Program-made: the position numbers and the translations under genes
Shown here: positions 1 through 8,777 of the stretch, one piece after another
How the letters are laid out: each line of letters starts with the position of its first letter
Numbering within the stretch: the first letter of the stretch is position 1
Assembly: GCF_001280015.1 (NCBI RefSeq)
Contig: NZ_LGDV01000262.1
Location: 1-64,000 of the forward strand
Direction: 5' to 3'
DNA from: Streptomyces sp. MMG1121
GTDB taxonomy: Bacteria; Actinomycetota; Actinomycetes; Streptomycetales; Streptomycetaceae
Length of the DNA: 64,000 nt
The notes under the pieces: model-generated
Seen by the model: the letters and a program-made list of their open reading frames with translations, nothing else
What the model was told of the DNA's origin: nothing
The model's database searches: none

Positions 1-1
1 T

Positions 2-508
2 CGCCCCGCCCCCGGCGCGTCCGGCCGCACCCCCGGCACCCCCGCCGGCGCCCCCACCCGTACGCCCGGTCACCGTCGGGCCGTCGTCGCCGGGGTGATG
101 GCGGCGGCAGCGCTCGTCGGTCTCGGCTGCGCCCTGCTGCTGACCGACCGCGAGCAGGTCGTCGCGAGCGCACGGCCGGCCCCGCCCGCCAGGACCGCAC
201 CGCCCGCCACCACACCCACCCCCTCGACGTCCTCGGCCGTACCCACCGCCGCCACCGACCCCGACGGCCCCGGCACCCTCCGTCAGGGCGACACCGGCCC
301 CGAGGTCGCCGAACTGCAGAAACGCCTGCTGTGCATCCCGGACGTCTACCGCGGCGGCTCCACCGACGGCACCTACGACGCCACCCTCACCGCGGCCGTG
401 GCCCGCTTCCAGCTCTGGTACGGCATCAGCGGCGACGAGACCGGCGTCTACGGCGACGACACACGCCGCGCGCTCGAATCGCGAACGACACCCGGCGACG
501 GTTGGTGA
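2..508 (+). CDS. Membrane-anchored peptidoglycan-binding domain protein (5' partial)
   Basis: The reading frame is open to the left window edge, so the N-terminus is missing. The visible part starts with a Pro/Gly-rich, presumably cytoplasmic tail. A single hydrophobic segment follows at about 83-140 (Ala/Val/Leu-rich), then a Ser/Thr/Pro linker. The C-terminus is a peptidoglycan-binding-1 type domain, marked by LRQGDTGPEVAELQKRL and the later GTYDATLTAAVARFQ and YGDDTRRAL elements. Such domains bind the cell wall and usually act as adaptors. There is no catalytic domain after it, so this is a wall-binding membrane protein of unknown task. An internal GTG/ATG at 95-100 could be an alternative start, but it would fall inside the membrane segment. 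Confidence 0.8.
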   Translation, partial: RPAPGASGRTPGTPAGAPTRTPGHRRAVVAGVMAAAALVGLGCALLLTDREQVVASARPAPPARTAPPATTPTPSTSSAVPTAATDPDGPGTLRQGDTGPEVAELQKRLLCIPDVYRGGSTDGTYDATLTAAVARFQLWYGISGDETGVYGDDTRRALESRTTPGDGW

Positions 509-686
509 GACTGGGCCGACCCCTGCCCGGGCGGCGGGCGAGAGGGCCTCACCACGGCCGTCGCGCAGGTCGCGGCCGACGCGGCCGGTCCGGTCGGTGC
601 GGGAGCGGCGGACCGGGGCGGGAGGCGGACCGGGGCGGCGGCCCCCGGAGGCGTCGGGCGCCGGAGCGAGGGTGGGCCCGGTGGGC

Positions 687-1067
687 TCAGCGACCCGTGC
701 CGCGCGCCGTCAGGGCCTCGCTGACCGCGCGCACGCTGCGGGCGATGTGCTGCAGTTGCAGGACCTCGGCGGCATACATCTTGATCGTGTGCTCGATGAC
801 CGACTCGGGAACTCCCAGCACCGGCAGCTCGGCGCGCGCGGTCTGCAGGGCCGTGCGCGCCACCCGGACTTCCTGCTGGACCTGGAGCTGGGCGTGCCGG
901 GCGAGCAGTACGGGGTGGCGGATGAGCGCCGGATAGCTGGCGTAGCGCGCGGGGATCAGTTCCCGCAGCCATTTGGCCGCCGAGCGCTCCCAGTCGTACG
1001 AGCCCGGGGCCTTGACCTGACAGGGCCAGTCAGGACTGATGCGCGTGCTGGTCAGGGGCATGATCAT
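687..1067 (-). CDS. Conserved hypothetical small helical protein
   Basis: This encodes 126 residues if started at the ATG at 1067. The frame stays open upstream to 1385, but that extension is low-complexity and crosses the A+T-rich promoter-like zone. The protein has no signal peptide or membrane segment. From residue 30 on it looks largely alpha-helical, with runs such as ARHAQLQVQQEVRVARTAL. It resembles small helical proteins of unknown function common in Streptomyces. I do not recognise a catalytic motif. It is transcribed away from the region upstream of the MurR/RpiR regulator and shows no operon partner. Confidence 0.6.
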   Translation of the reverse strand: MIMPLTSTRISPDWPCQVKAPGSYDWERSAAKWLRELIPARYASYPALIRHPVLLARHAQLQVQQEVRVARTALQTARAELPVLGVPESVIEHTIKMYAAEVLQLQHIARSVRAVSEALTARGTGR

Positions 1068-1449
1068 CGCTTCCGGTGTGCGGCGTCGTGAGGGTGGTCC
1101 GACGAGTGCGGGGCGGCCCCGGCCTAGGGGATGGCCGGGGCCGCCACGGGCGCGTCGCGCAGACGGCGCGCCCCGGAACACTCCAGGCGCCGACATGGGT
1201 AGGAGACGGCGGCTGGGGGTGTCCGTCCGGGGGCCCCGGGGATCGCGAACCGGCACTGCGGGAAGGGGTGCGTGCGCATGCTGGTCCGTCGGCTTTCTCG
1301 GGGCGGTGGTGCGAGAAGTATTTATATATGCCGTTCGGTTTGCAAGACGTATGAAAACATTCATGCGCGCTTTGTGTTGGATCATCCCTGTCGTCCCCCG
1401 TCCATGGCGCGGGGGACCGCAGGATCTTCACAGTTGTGCCCGGCGCGGG
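1068..1449. other. Intergenic region with A+T-rich promoter-like core
   Basis: This 382-base stretch has no convincing gene. At 1311-1385 the base composition drops sharply into A+T-rich sequence, including TATTTATATATG, which stands out from the flanking G+C-rich DNA. Read on the minus strand it supplies TATA-like -10 candidates for the small gene ending at 687. No insertion sequence ends or long repeats are visible. Confidence 0.4.
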
Positions 1450-2367
1450 TCAGTCCTTCATGAAGAACTGGTGCTGGTCGGAGAGCTGTTCGTACTTCTC
1501 CAGCCGGGCCTGGGTGCGCTCCGGGTCGGCGTCGGTCATGGCCTGGAGCAGCGCGGCCGCCAGCACGCCGGGCGCGGCATAGGAGTCGAACACCATCCGC
1601 GAACCGGTGCCGGTGGCGAAGGTGACATCGGCCTCCTCGGCCAGCGGCCCGAGCGCCAGGTCGGTGACGAGGGCGACCTTCAGACCGGCGCCGCGGGCCA
1701 CCCGCAGGGCGCTGAGGGTCTCCTGGGAGTGCCGGGGCATGGCGAAGGCGAGCACCCAGGTGCCGCCGGCCTCGCGGGACTGCAGCAGCGCGTCGTAGGC
1801 CACGCTGCCGCCCCGGGTGACCAGCCGTACGTCGGGGTGGATCCGGCGGGCCGCGTACCCGAAGTACTCGGCCAGCGACACCGAGATGCGCAGGCCCAGC
1901 ACGGTCAGCGGGGTGGAGCGGGACAGCGCGCGGCCGACCCGGATGATCCGGTCGGGGTCGGCGAAGTCCCGCCGCAGGTTCTCCAGGTTCGCGATCTCGG
2001 CGTCGACGGCCGCCTGCAGTTCGTTGGCCCGGTTCTCCTCGGCGGGCCCGCCCGCGAGCGTGCTCAGCGCGATCGACTGGAGTCTTTCACGCAGCGCGGG
2101 ATAGCCGCTGAAGCCCACGGCGGCGGCGAAGCGGGTGACGGAGGGCTGGCTGACCCCGACCCGGTCGGCCAGCTCGGTGATCGGCAGGAACGCGGCCTCG
2201 GTGATGTGCTCGATCAGGTACTGGGCGATGCGTCGCTGACCCGGCGACAGACGGGGGCCGTCGAACAGTTCCCTGAGCCGGGAGGTCGGGGCGGCCTCCG
2301 CCTCCGGCACGGTCTTGCCCGAGGTGATCGCTGATGCCTGGGCGCGTGCCTGCTGCGGGGAGGGCAC
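1450..2367 (-). CDS. MurR/RpiR family transcriptional regulator
   Basis: This is a 305-residue regulator with the standard two-domain plan. An N-terminal RpiR helix-turn-helix lies at about residues 28-105, including ITELADRVGVSQPSVTRFA. A C-terminal SIS sugar-phosphate-binding domain spans about 130-270. These proteins sense phosphosugars and control sugar or amino-sugar catabolism genes. I chose the GTG at 2367 because AAAGGAGG lies seven bases upstream, although an in-frame ATG exists at 2397. The sugar gene nearest to it is the N-acetylhexosamine kinase 4 kb away; a direct regulatory link is not visible. The length is normal for the family. Confidence 0.88.
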   Translation of the reverse strand: MPSPQQARAQASAITSGKTVPEAEAAPTSRLRELFDGPRLSPGQRRIAQYLIEHITEAAFLPITELADRVGVSQPSVTRFAAAVGFSGYPALRERLQSIALSTLAGGPAEENRANELQAAVDAEIANLENLRRDFADPDRIIRVGRALSRSTPLTVLGLRISVSLAEYFGYAARRIHPDVRLVTRGGSVAYDALLQSREAGGTWVLAFAMPRHSQETLSALRVARGAGLKVALVTDLALGPLAEEADVTFATGTGSRMVFDSYAAPGVLAAALLQAMTDADPERTQARLEKYEQLSDQHQFFMKD

Positions 2368-2444
2368 CGCTCCGCCTCCTTTGTCTGCCACAAGCACTCA
2401 ACATAGCTCAACATGGCCGTGACCAGCGGGTTGAGCGGTCGGGC

Positions 2445-4226
2445 TCAACGCCGCAAGAGGCTGATCGAATGGCCCACGTCACCGGCCGGACGGCTGCTCG
2501 CGATCAGTTCGGCGAGCCGTCCGCGCGCCTTGGCGAGGGCCGAGTCCGACACCACCAGCAGACCGTGCACCCGGTCCGGCGCAACCCCGAGCGGATCGGC
2601 GGCGTGGATGCCGTAGTACGACGGCACACCGCTGCCCTTGTAGACCAGCCACACCCGCTCGCCCGGACGCTCCCGCCGCAGCCGGTCCGCGAGCCGGCCG
2701 AGATCCTGTCCCCAGTCCACGTTCGAGTCGTGCAGCAGCCGGTGGGTGTGGGCCGGCCCGCCGAACGCCTCGTTGGCGTACGGCAGGTAGTACGGGAACG
2801 TCCGCAGCGAACTCACCGCCGCCCACATCACCAGCACGACCGTCGCGGCGGCCGTCCGGCGTCGGCCGGGCCGCGGCACACAGGCCGCCGTCACCGCGAG
2901 GAACACCGGCACGAACAGCGCGTACCGGGTCCCGAAGTCCCGGGCCCCCGTCATCGCGGCCGCGAGCAGCACCCCGGGCGGCAGCAGCAGGTACGGCGCC
3001 GCGGGCCGCAGCCGCCGTACCGCGCAGAGCGCCACGGCGCCCGCCGCGCCGAGGGCCAGCAGGCCGAGCGGCGTCTTCACCAGCAGGGCGGCGGGCAGGT
3101 AGTACCAGCGCGAGCCGGTGTACACGTGCCCGAAGAGATAGCCCTGCCACGGGTAGTCCTCGAACGCGAACTGCACCCGCATCCCGGCCCGGTACGCGGG
3201 CGGCAGCGGCAGCAGGTCGACCAGCCGGCCGCGCAGCCCGTGCAGGGCCGGGACCGGTTCGGCGGGGGAGAACCGCAGCCGCGGGTCGACCGCCAGATAG
3301 GCGGCCCAGACGACGGCGATCGCGACCAGCGCCACGACGCCCGCACCGGCGAGCGCCGACAGGGGCCTTCGCCGCCGGCCGCCGACCGCGGCCGCGAGCA
3401 GGGACAGGGCCTCGTGCCGCCGGCTCCCGGGCGGGGCCGTGAGGGCGGACAGGGTCCTTCGCCGGCGCGCGCTCACCCGACCCCGTGCCCGTCCCGCCGC
3501 GAGGACCGACACCGCCGCGAGGGCCATCAGCACCGGCAGTGCGGGCAGCGCGCTCATCTTGGTCGCCACGGCCGCCCCCAGCGCCGCACCCGCCAGCGGC
3601 ACGTACAGCACGGGCCGGCGCCGGGCCCGCCACACCAGCCAGGCGGAGGTCAGCACGAACCCGGCCGCCGGCATGTCCAGCGTGGCCAGCGAACCGTGTG
3701 CGATCAGATCGGGGCTGAAGCAGTACAGCGCGAGCGCCACCAGGCCGCCCGCCGTACCCGTCAGCTCACGGGCGAACGCGAAGGCGACCAGTCCGAACAG
3801 CAGCGTCAGCACGATCACCGGCAGCCGCGCCCAGAGCATCAGCCGCCAGGGGTCGTTGCCCGACTCGTACAGCAGATGCCGGCCCACGTCCCCCTGCGTG
3901 CCGGGGTACGACGGGTCGTAGTGCGGGTCGGCCACCGCCACCCCGGCCTCGATCAGCAGTTTGCCGAGCGGCGGATGCTCGGGGTTGTAGCGGATCCGGT
4001 GCCCGTGCAGATAGTCGGCGGCCGTCGCGACGTACACCGGCTCGTCGATGGTCGGTGTCTGCTGGACGGCCGTCGTCACCATCGCCGCGGCCATCTGGGC
4101 CAGCAGCAGCGCCGCCAGCAGCGGCACCAGCCACCGCCGGTGCCGGCGCATCCCGGCACGGCGGCCGGCCGGTGCTGCGGCGGGAGCCGTCCGGCTGAGG
4201 ACCAGGTGCTGTTCGCGCGCCATCAT
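2445..4226 (-). CDS. GT39-like dolichyl-phosphate-mannose protein mannosyltransferase family protein
   Basis: This is a 593-residue polytopic membrane protein. A first membrane segment at about 33-50 is followed by the loop TPTIDEPVYVATA, whose adjacent acidic residues D61-E62 match the catalytic DE/DD region of GT39 and ArnT-type GT-C glycosyltransferases. A later PEHPPLGKLLIEAG segment is also typical of the family. Such enzymes move a sugar from a polyprenyl phosphate to a protein or lipid outside the membrane. About ten further hydrophobic segments follow. A soluble C-terminal part carries a conserved NVDWGQDLGRLADRL motif. Two ATGs overlap at the start; the second (4223) has slightly better spacing to a GGGGCGG ribosome site. 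The acceptor is unknown. Confidence 0.82.
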   Translation of the reverse strand: MMAREQHLVLSRTAPAAAPAGRRAGMRRHRRWLVPLLAALLLAQMAAAMVTTAVQQTPTIDEPVYVATAADYLHGHRIRYNPEHPPLGKLLIEAGVAVADPHYDPSYPGTQGDVGRHLLYESGNDPWRLMLWARLPVIVLTLLFGLVAFAFARELTGTAGGLVALALYCFSPDLIAHGSLATLDMPAAGFVLTSAWLVWRARRRPVLYVPLAGAALGAAVATKMSALPALPVLMALAAVSVLAAGRARGRVSARRRRTLSALTAPPGSRRHEALSLLAAAVGGRRRRPLSALAGAGVVALVAIAVVWAAYLAVDPRLRFSPAEPVPALHGLRGRLVDLLPLPPAYRAGMRVQFAFEDYPWQGYLFGHVYTGSRWYYLPAALLVKTPLGLLALGAAGAVALCAVRRLRPAAPYLLLPPGVLLAAAMTGARDFGTRYALFVPVFLAVTAACVPRPGRRRTAAATVVLVMWAAVSSLRTFPYYLPYANEAFGGPAHTHRLLHDSNVDWGQDLGRLADRLRRERPGERVWLVYKGSGVPSYYGIHAADPLGVAPDRVHGLLVVSDSALAKARGRLAELIASSRPAGDVGHSISLLRR

Positions 4227-4319
4227 CCGCCCCGCGGTGGCACCGGCCGCAGGGCGGCGGGAAGGGGCGTGGGCCGGATCATGGGCCCCACTGTCGCACC
4301 GCTCCCGCCGCCGCGGGCG

Positions 4320-6227
4320 TCACCGCTGCACGAGTCGTACCGACAGACCTTCTGCCGTGTACACGGGTACGGCCCGCAGCCCGTCGGAGTTCACCTCGAT
4401 CCGGTCGAACCGGCCGCACAGCCGGGGCACGTCGAGGACCGGCAGCGTTCGGCCCAGGGCGGGCGGGCGCTCGGTGTCGAGCCGTAGCGACAGCACCGGC
4501 GAGCCGCCCAGCACCATAAGCTGACGGACCGTCAGCGGTGCCTGACGGCCCGCGCGCAGGGTGACCTCCAGCGCGCCCGCGTCCTGCGCGTAGGAACCGC
4601 GCACCCGCAGCCGTTCGGCGACCCGCAGCGTGCCGGCGCCGACCCGCACGTCCCCGTGGCCGAGCGCGTCCTCGCAGCCGGCGACCAGGGTGCCCCGGGC
4701 CAGTACGGTCCCGCCCGTGTACCGGTTGCGGCCGGTCAGTGTGAGCGTGCCGGTCCCGCGCTTGACCAGACCGCCGGACCCGTCGATGTCGTTGCGCCAG
4801 GCGTCGGCCGCCGCGAAGCCGCCCGCGGCCGCGTCCAGCGCGACGGTGACGTCCGTGTCGAAGGCGCCGTAACCGTCCGCCGCGGCGAACAGGTTCAGCC
4901 GGCCCCACTGCTCGAAGCCGTCGAGCAGCACATAGCCGGACGGCAGTGCGGTGGTGCGCAGCACCTCGCGGCGCTGGTCCGCGCTCAGGTACGGCAGCCG
5001 GGTCTCCAGCAGCACCTCCGCGCCCTTCGGTACGGTCGGCTCCACCTCGCGGCCCTGCCGGGCGAGGACGTACGTCAGCCGGGGCCGGACCGCGCGCGCG
5101 TTGGCGTCCCGGTCGGCGTACGGGTCGGAGCCGGTGTGCGCGTAGGCGTACAGCGTGTCGGCCGTGGTGCCGGTGTGTGCGGTGAAGTAGGCGAGGGCCT
5201 GGGCGCGGGCGGCGGCCTTCAGCTCGGCGTTCGCCGGATCGGCGAGGGTGGCCGCGGCGAGGGCGGTGGCCATGATCCGGCCGCCCAGGACGTCGACGGT
5301 GTGGTGCATGCCCGCCACGATCCGGGTGTGGCTCAGTTCGAGGGCCCGGGTGACCAGTTCCTGGAAGCGCTCCGGGACGGCGTACGCGTAGGCCAGTGCG
5401 GCCAGGTGGAAGGCGTTGGTGTGGCCGCTCGGGAAGCCGCCGTCGTCGGTGGCGGAGGTGCCGCGCTGGCGCAGCAGCTGCGGGGCGACGGCCACGGGGG
5501 AGTCGTAGACCGGGAAGCCGAACGCGTCGGTCCTGCCGGTGTCGACGACCTCGCTGTCCTCGTTCAGCCGCCACGGACGCGGGTACTGGTAGGCGTACTT
5601 GGCGGGGTTGCCGGAGGCGTACGGGCCGCGCACGGTGTCGACCAGCTCGGCGACCTTGCCGAGCGCGGAGTCGTGGGCGCCCGCGCCGAGCGCCGAGCCC
5701 GCGGGGGCGTCGGCCGGGACGGCGTCGTTGACCGTGGCCGCGGGCGTGCCGTCGGGCGCGCCGGTGATCGAAGTGACCGCCCTGGCACCGGACTTGTACA
5801 GGCCGGCCAGCGGGCCGAGGCCGGCGATCAGCGCGTAGCTCTGGTGCTGGCGGTCGTAGACGAACGCCTCTTCGGCCTGGGCGTCGGTGCGCCGTGCCGT
5901 GGTGCGGGCGCAGTAGCGCATGTCGGCGCGCAGCACCTCGGGACGCAGCGGGGTGCCGGTGTTCCAGGCGGAGCCGGTCTTCCACACCTGGGCGAAGGCG
6001 TCGAGGATCCGGACCACCGCGTTGGTCTCGGGCGTGAGGTTGGTGGCGACGTTGGTGCGGTAGTCGTCCACGAACGCGGCCGGCACCGTCTGGGCCTTGG
6101 CGTCGGCCGCCGGCAGCCAGACGGCGACGGCGGGGGCGGCGAGCACGCCCGCCGACGCGGCCAGCGAGGTGGTGAGGAACCCGCGACGGTTCAGCACGGA
6201 GGAGGGGTGCCCGGCAGGTGACGGCAT
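4320..6227 (-). CDS. Tat-exported PAP2-family phosphatase with C-terminal autotransporter-type beta-strand repeat
   Basis: This 635-residue protein starts with a twin-arginine signal (R14-R15 in NRRGFLTTSLAAS), so it is exported folded. The core is a PAP2 acid phosphatase/vanadium haloperoxidase fold. Motif two is PSGHT at 266-270; motif three is SHTRIVAGMHHTVD at about 299-312 with Arg, His and Asp. The usual first Lys/Arg-Pro motif is less clear, perhaps YPRPWR at 215-220. Beyond residue 450 there is a beta-rich tail containing KRGTGTLTLTGRNRYTGGT, which matches the autotransporter-associated beta-strand repeat. That repeat is normally found in large outer-membrane passenger proteins. The start at 6227 has AGAGG eight bases upstream. 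Confidence 0.85.
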   Translation of the reverse strand: MPSPAGHPSSVLNRRGFLTTSLAASAGVLAAPAVAVWLPAADAKAQTVPAAFVDDYRTNVATNLTPETNAVVRILDAFAQVWKTGSAWNTGTPLRPEVLRADMRYCARTTARRTDAQAEEAFVYDRQHQSYALIAGLGPLAGLYKSGARAVTSITGAPDGTPAATVNDAVPADAPAGSALGAGAHDSALGKVAELVDTVRGPYASGNPAKYAYQYPRPWRLNEDSEVVDTGRTDAFGFPVYDSPVAVAPQLLRQRGTSATDDGGFPSGHTNAFHLAALAYAYAVPERFQELVTRALELSHTRIVAGMHHTVDVLGGRIMATALAAATLADPANAELKAAARAQALAYFTAHTGTTADTLYAYAHTGSDPYADRDANARAVRPRLTYVLARQGREVEPTVPKGAEVLLETRLPYLSADQRREVLRTTALPSGYVLLDGFEQWGRLNLFAAADGYGAFDTDVTVALDAAAGGFAAADAWRNDIDGSGGLVKRGTGTLTLTGRNRYTGGTVLARGTLVAGCEDALGHGDVRVGAGTLRVAERLRVRGSYAQDAGALEVTLRAGRQAPLTVRQLMVLGGSPVLSLRLDTERPPALGRTLPVLDVPRLCGRFDRIEVNSDGLRAVPVYTAEGLSVRLVQR

Positions 6228-6290
6228 GCCTGTGCCTCTCGGAAGTGGTCCACGAACGCCCGGCGCGATGTGCCGAGTTGTGCGATCCCG

Positions 6291-6320
6291 TGGAGAAGAG
6301 TGGAGAAGAGTGGAGATGAG
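6291..6320. repeat. Short decamer tandem repeat
   Basis: The decamer TGGAGAAGAG occurs twice in direct tandem, followed by a third copy with one change (TGGAGATGAG). It lies about 65 bases upstream of the PAP2 phosphatase start, where it could form part of its leader or promoter. No function is demonstrable. Confidence 0.7.
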
Positions 6321-6482
6321 GGAGGAAGAAGTTGAACGAGTGAATATCTAGGGGCGGGGTGTGACCCGTCGGGGAGGTGTGGGTGATCTCCTCCCGTGCG
6401 GCAGGTGAACGCGGGGCGCTCGGCACACAGAAACCAACAGGCGGCGCACCGGCGGGCCGGGAGACGTTCGGTGCGGCAGGGC

Positions 6483-7382
6483 TCACCCGAGCGCGCGGGC
6501 CAGCGCCACCGCCCCCTCGACCGGCGGCACCCGCAGCGGGCGCGGCCGGGCCGACGGCAGGGACTCGGCGAGCGCGGCGGCGAACGCGTCGTACAGCGCC
6601 GGCTGGGCGAGGACCGTGCCGCCCGCGACCACCACGTCGTCGGCCGCCGCCCCGCGCCGGGCGAGGAGAGCGACCAGCGAGGCGAGGGCACGGCCCTGGG
6701 CGGCTATCACGTCCCGGGCGAGTGCCGAGCCCGCCCCGGCGGCGGCGAAGACGGCCGGGGCGTGCCGGCCCCATGCGGCGGACGGGTCGGCGGCGCCCTC
6801 CAACGCCGCGCCCAGCGCGGGCACTTCGGGTACGCCGAACGCGTCGAGGAGCGCCGCGGCCAGCGCGTCGGGCACCTCGCCGCGGTCGTGGGCGGCCCAG
6901 CAGGCGCGCGCCGCCTCCCGGACCAGCCCGGCCGCGCCGCCCTCGTCGCCGAGGACCGCGCCCCATCCGCCGACCTGCACGGGCGTGCCGTCGGCGCGCC
7001 GGCCCACGGCCACCGAGCCGGTGCCCGCGACCAGACCGACCCCCTTCTCCAACCCGGCGGCGGGCAGGAGGAGTTCGGCGTCGCCCACGACCAGGACGGG
7101 CGCGTCGACGTGGCGGCGCAGGGCGGCGCGGATCCGCGCGCACTGGCGCGGTGTCTCGCAGGCGTGGCCGCCGACCGCCAGCGCCGACGGGCGGTGGCCG
7201 GCCGGCAGGGCGTCGGCGATCAGCCGGGCCAGCCAGTCGGCGGCGGCCACCGGCTCGTGCGGCCGCCAGCCGTCGCTCACGCGGACGTGGTCGGCGACCG
7301 GGGTGTCCCCGGCCACGGCACGCAGATGCGTCTTGGTGCCGCCCACGTCGATGCCGACCAGGACGGGCGTGGAGTCCTGCAC
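6483..7382 (-). CDS. BadF/BadG-type N-acetylglucosamine kinase-like protein
   Basis: This 299-residue protein belongs to the BadF/BadG/BcrA ATPase group of the actin-like kinase fold, which includes eukaryotic-type N-acetylglucosamine kinase. The first phosphate loop GIDVGGTKT is at residues 10-18; a second loop VAGTGSVAVGRR and a later AGGTVL adenosine-type motif are present. The expected job is ATP-dependent phosphorylation of an amino sugar after uptake. I chose the GTG at 7382 because the alternative start at 7562 would add about 60 low-complexity residues and cross the palindromic operator. It is divergent from the ROK regulator, and the shared gap carries a perfect inverted repeat. This suggests common control. 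Confidence 0.85.
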   Translation of the reverse strand: MQDSTPVLVGIDVGGTKTHLRAVAGDTPVADHVRVSDGWRPHEPVAAADWLARLIADALPAGHRPSALAVGGHACETPRQCARIRAALRRHVDAPVLVVGDAELLLPAAGLEKGVGLVAGTGSVAVGRRADGTPVQVGGWGAVLGDEGGAAGLVREAARACWAAHDRGEVPDALAAALLDAFGVPEVPALGAALEGAADPSAAWGRHAPAVFAAAGAGSALARDVIAAQGRALASLVALLARRGAAADDVVVAGGTVLAQPALYDAFAAALAESLPSARPRPLRVPPVEGAVALARALG

Positions 7383-7524
7383 GGGACCTCTTTCGTCGTG
7401 TGCGCCGTTTCCTGCGCGCTGTGCCGCGACGGCGGGCGAACCGTGCCGGGGTGAAGGGGAGTCGAATCGGTCGGGAAGCCCCGGGACGGGCCTCTGGCGG
7501 AGCACGGCAGGCGAGTGCCGCGAG

Positions 7525-7548
7525 TTCGTTAGGAAATTAACTAACGAA
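7525..7548. promoter_or_regulatory. Perfect inverted repeat, probable ROK operator
   Basis: The arms TTCGTTAG (7525-7532) and CTAACGAA (7541-7548) are exact reverse complements separated by GAAATTAA. The site is A+T-rich in G+C-rich surroundings. It lies 41 bases upstream of the ROK start and in the divergent gap to the N-acetylhexosamine kinase. It has the size and symmetry expected for a dimeric repressor. Binding by the adjacent ROK protein is an inference. Confidence 0.72.
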
Positions 7549-7588
7549 GTACAGTGCGTCAAGAGTCCTCGCGACCTGTGGGAGAACC

Positions 7589-8737
7589 GTGGAACACGAC
7601 GTGGCGGTGGCGCCCCCGCTGACCGAGAGCGCGAGCGCGGTCTTCGCCGTGCTCGCCCGGGCGGGCAGCGCGACCCGGCCGCAACTGGCGAGCCTGGCCG
7701 GGCTGTCCAAACCGACGGTGTCCGCCGCCGTCGCGGAGCTGGAGGGTGCCGGGCTCGCCGGCCGCTGCGGCACCGCCTCCAGCGGCACCGGCCGCACCGC
7801 CGCCGTCTACCGGCTCGGGCCCGACGCCGGCGCCGTCCTCGCCGTCGACCTCGGCCCGGACCTCACCCGGGTCCGGGGCTGCGCCCTGGACGGCACCCTG
7901 CTCGCCGAGGCCACCGGCCCCCGGACCAAGGCCGCCGACGCCGTCCGCGAGGCCCTCGGCACGCTGCCCGCCGCAGCCCCGCTGCGGGCCGTCGTCGTCG
8001 CGGTCGGCGACGTCACCACGCCGGCGAAGCACGGCGCCGGGATGCGTCCCGCGACCGCCAAGGCGGGCCCGGTCTTCGACGCCATGGCCATCGCGCTGCC
8101 GCCGGGCGTCCCCGTCCACCTGGAGAACAACGTCAACTGCGCCGCGCTCGCCGAGCTGCACGAGGGCGCCGCCCGGGGCCGGGGCACCTTCGGCTATCTG
8201 CGCGTCGGCGTGGGCGTCGGCCTCGGCATCGTCATCGGCGGCCAGGTGCTGCGCGGGGCGAACGGCGCCGCCGGCGAACTGGCCCGGCTGCCCTACCCCT
8301 GGGACGACGGCCGCGAGCCGCGCCTGGAGGCGCTGGAGGAGTACCTGGGCGCGCGCTCCCTGCTGCGCCGCGCCGCCGGGGCCTGGCGGGAGGCGCCGGA
8401 CGGGCCGTGCCCCCGGACCACCGAGCGCCTGTTCACGCTCGCCGGACAGGGCGTGACCCCGGCCCGTGCGGTCGTCGCCCGGCACGCCGCCGACGTGGGG
8501 CGGCTGGCCGCCGCCGTCACCGCCGTACTGGACCCGGGGCTGATCGTGCTCGGCGGCAGCACCGGCGCGGACCCGCAGCTCCTGCCCGGCGTGCGGGCCG
8601 AACTCGCGCGGCTGAGCTGGCCCACCGAGGTGGTCAGCAGCACGGTCGGTGACCTGGGCACCGTCGTCGGCGCGGCCCGGCTCGCGGTGGCCCGCGGTGT
8701 CCGAACCGTGACCGAGCCCGGGCGATGGAGGCATTGA
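7589..8737 (+). CDS. ROK family transcriptional regulator
   Basis: This 382-residue protein has an N-terminal winged helix-turn-helix (about residues 10-65, with RPQLASLAGLSKPTVSAAVA) joined to a ROK sugar-kinase-like domain. The ROK fold is marked by PVHLENNVNCAALAELHEG and LRVGVGVGLGIVIGGQVLRG. The usual DxGGT phosphate loop is replaced by DLGPDLTRV, and the family's cysteine-rich zinc motif is absent. It is therefore likely a non-catalytic sensor that binds a sugar or sugar phosphate. The GTG at 7589 follows GGGAG closely. The ABC transporter operon starts just after its stop codon, and its promoter overlaps the gene's end. It probably controls both that operon and the divergent kinase. 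Confidence 0.9.
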   Translation: MEHDVAVAPPLTESASAVFAVLARAGSATRPQLASLAGLSKPTVSAAVAELEGAGLAGRCGTASSGTGRTAAVYRLGPDAGAVLAVDLGPDLTRVRGCALDGTLLAEATGPRTKAADAVREALGTLPAAAPLRAVVVAVGDVTTPAKHGAGMRPATAKAGPVFDAMAIALPPGVPVHLENNVNCAALAELHEGAARGRGTFGYLRVGVGVGLGIVIGGQVLRGANGAAGELARLPYPWDDGREPRLEALEEYLGARSLLRRAAGAWREAPDGPCPRTTERLFTLAGQGVTPARAVVARHAADVGRLAAAVTAVLDPGLIVLGGSTGADPQLLPGVRAELARLSWPTEVVSSTVGDLGTVVGAARLAVARGVRTVTEPGRWRH

Positions 8738-8777
8738 CGGGTTCCGGCTCGTTCTGCCAATGTCCGGACAAGCGCTT
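8734..8777 (+). promoter_or_regulatory. Candidate promoter and operators of the sugar ABC operon
   Basis: TTGACG at 8734-8739 is a good -35 match. After 17 bases CCAATG (8757-8762) is a weak -10. Immediately downstream lie the perfect palindrome TGTCCGGACA (8761-8770) and, overlapping it, AAGCGCTT (8770-8777), whose central CG resembles LacI-family operators. A leader of about 240 bases follows before the binding-protein start, with no obvious riboswitch. The operator call is an inference. Confidence 0.5.

Noticed and set aside
1311..1385. A+T-rich block as a possible foreign DNA or IS remnant
   Set aside because: No inverted ends, target duplication or transposase fragments; a promoter region explains it.
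2334..4487. Very long plus-strand open frames over the mannosyltransferase gene
   Set aside because: They are Arg/Pro/Gln-rich shadows caused by high G+C content; the minus-strand frame shows membrane segments and family motifs.
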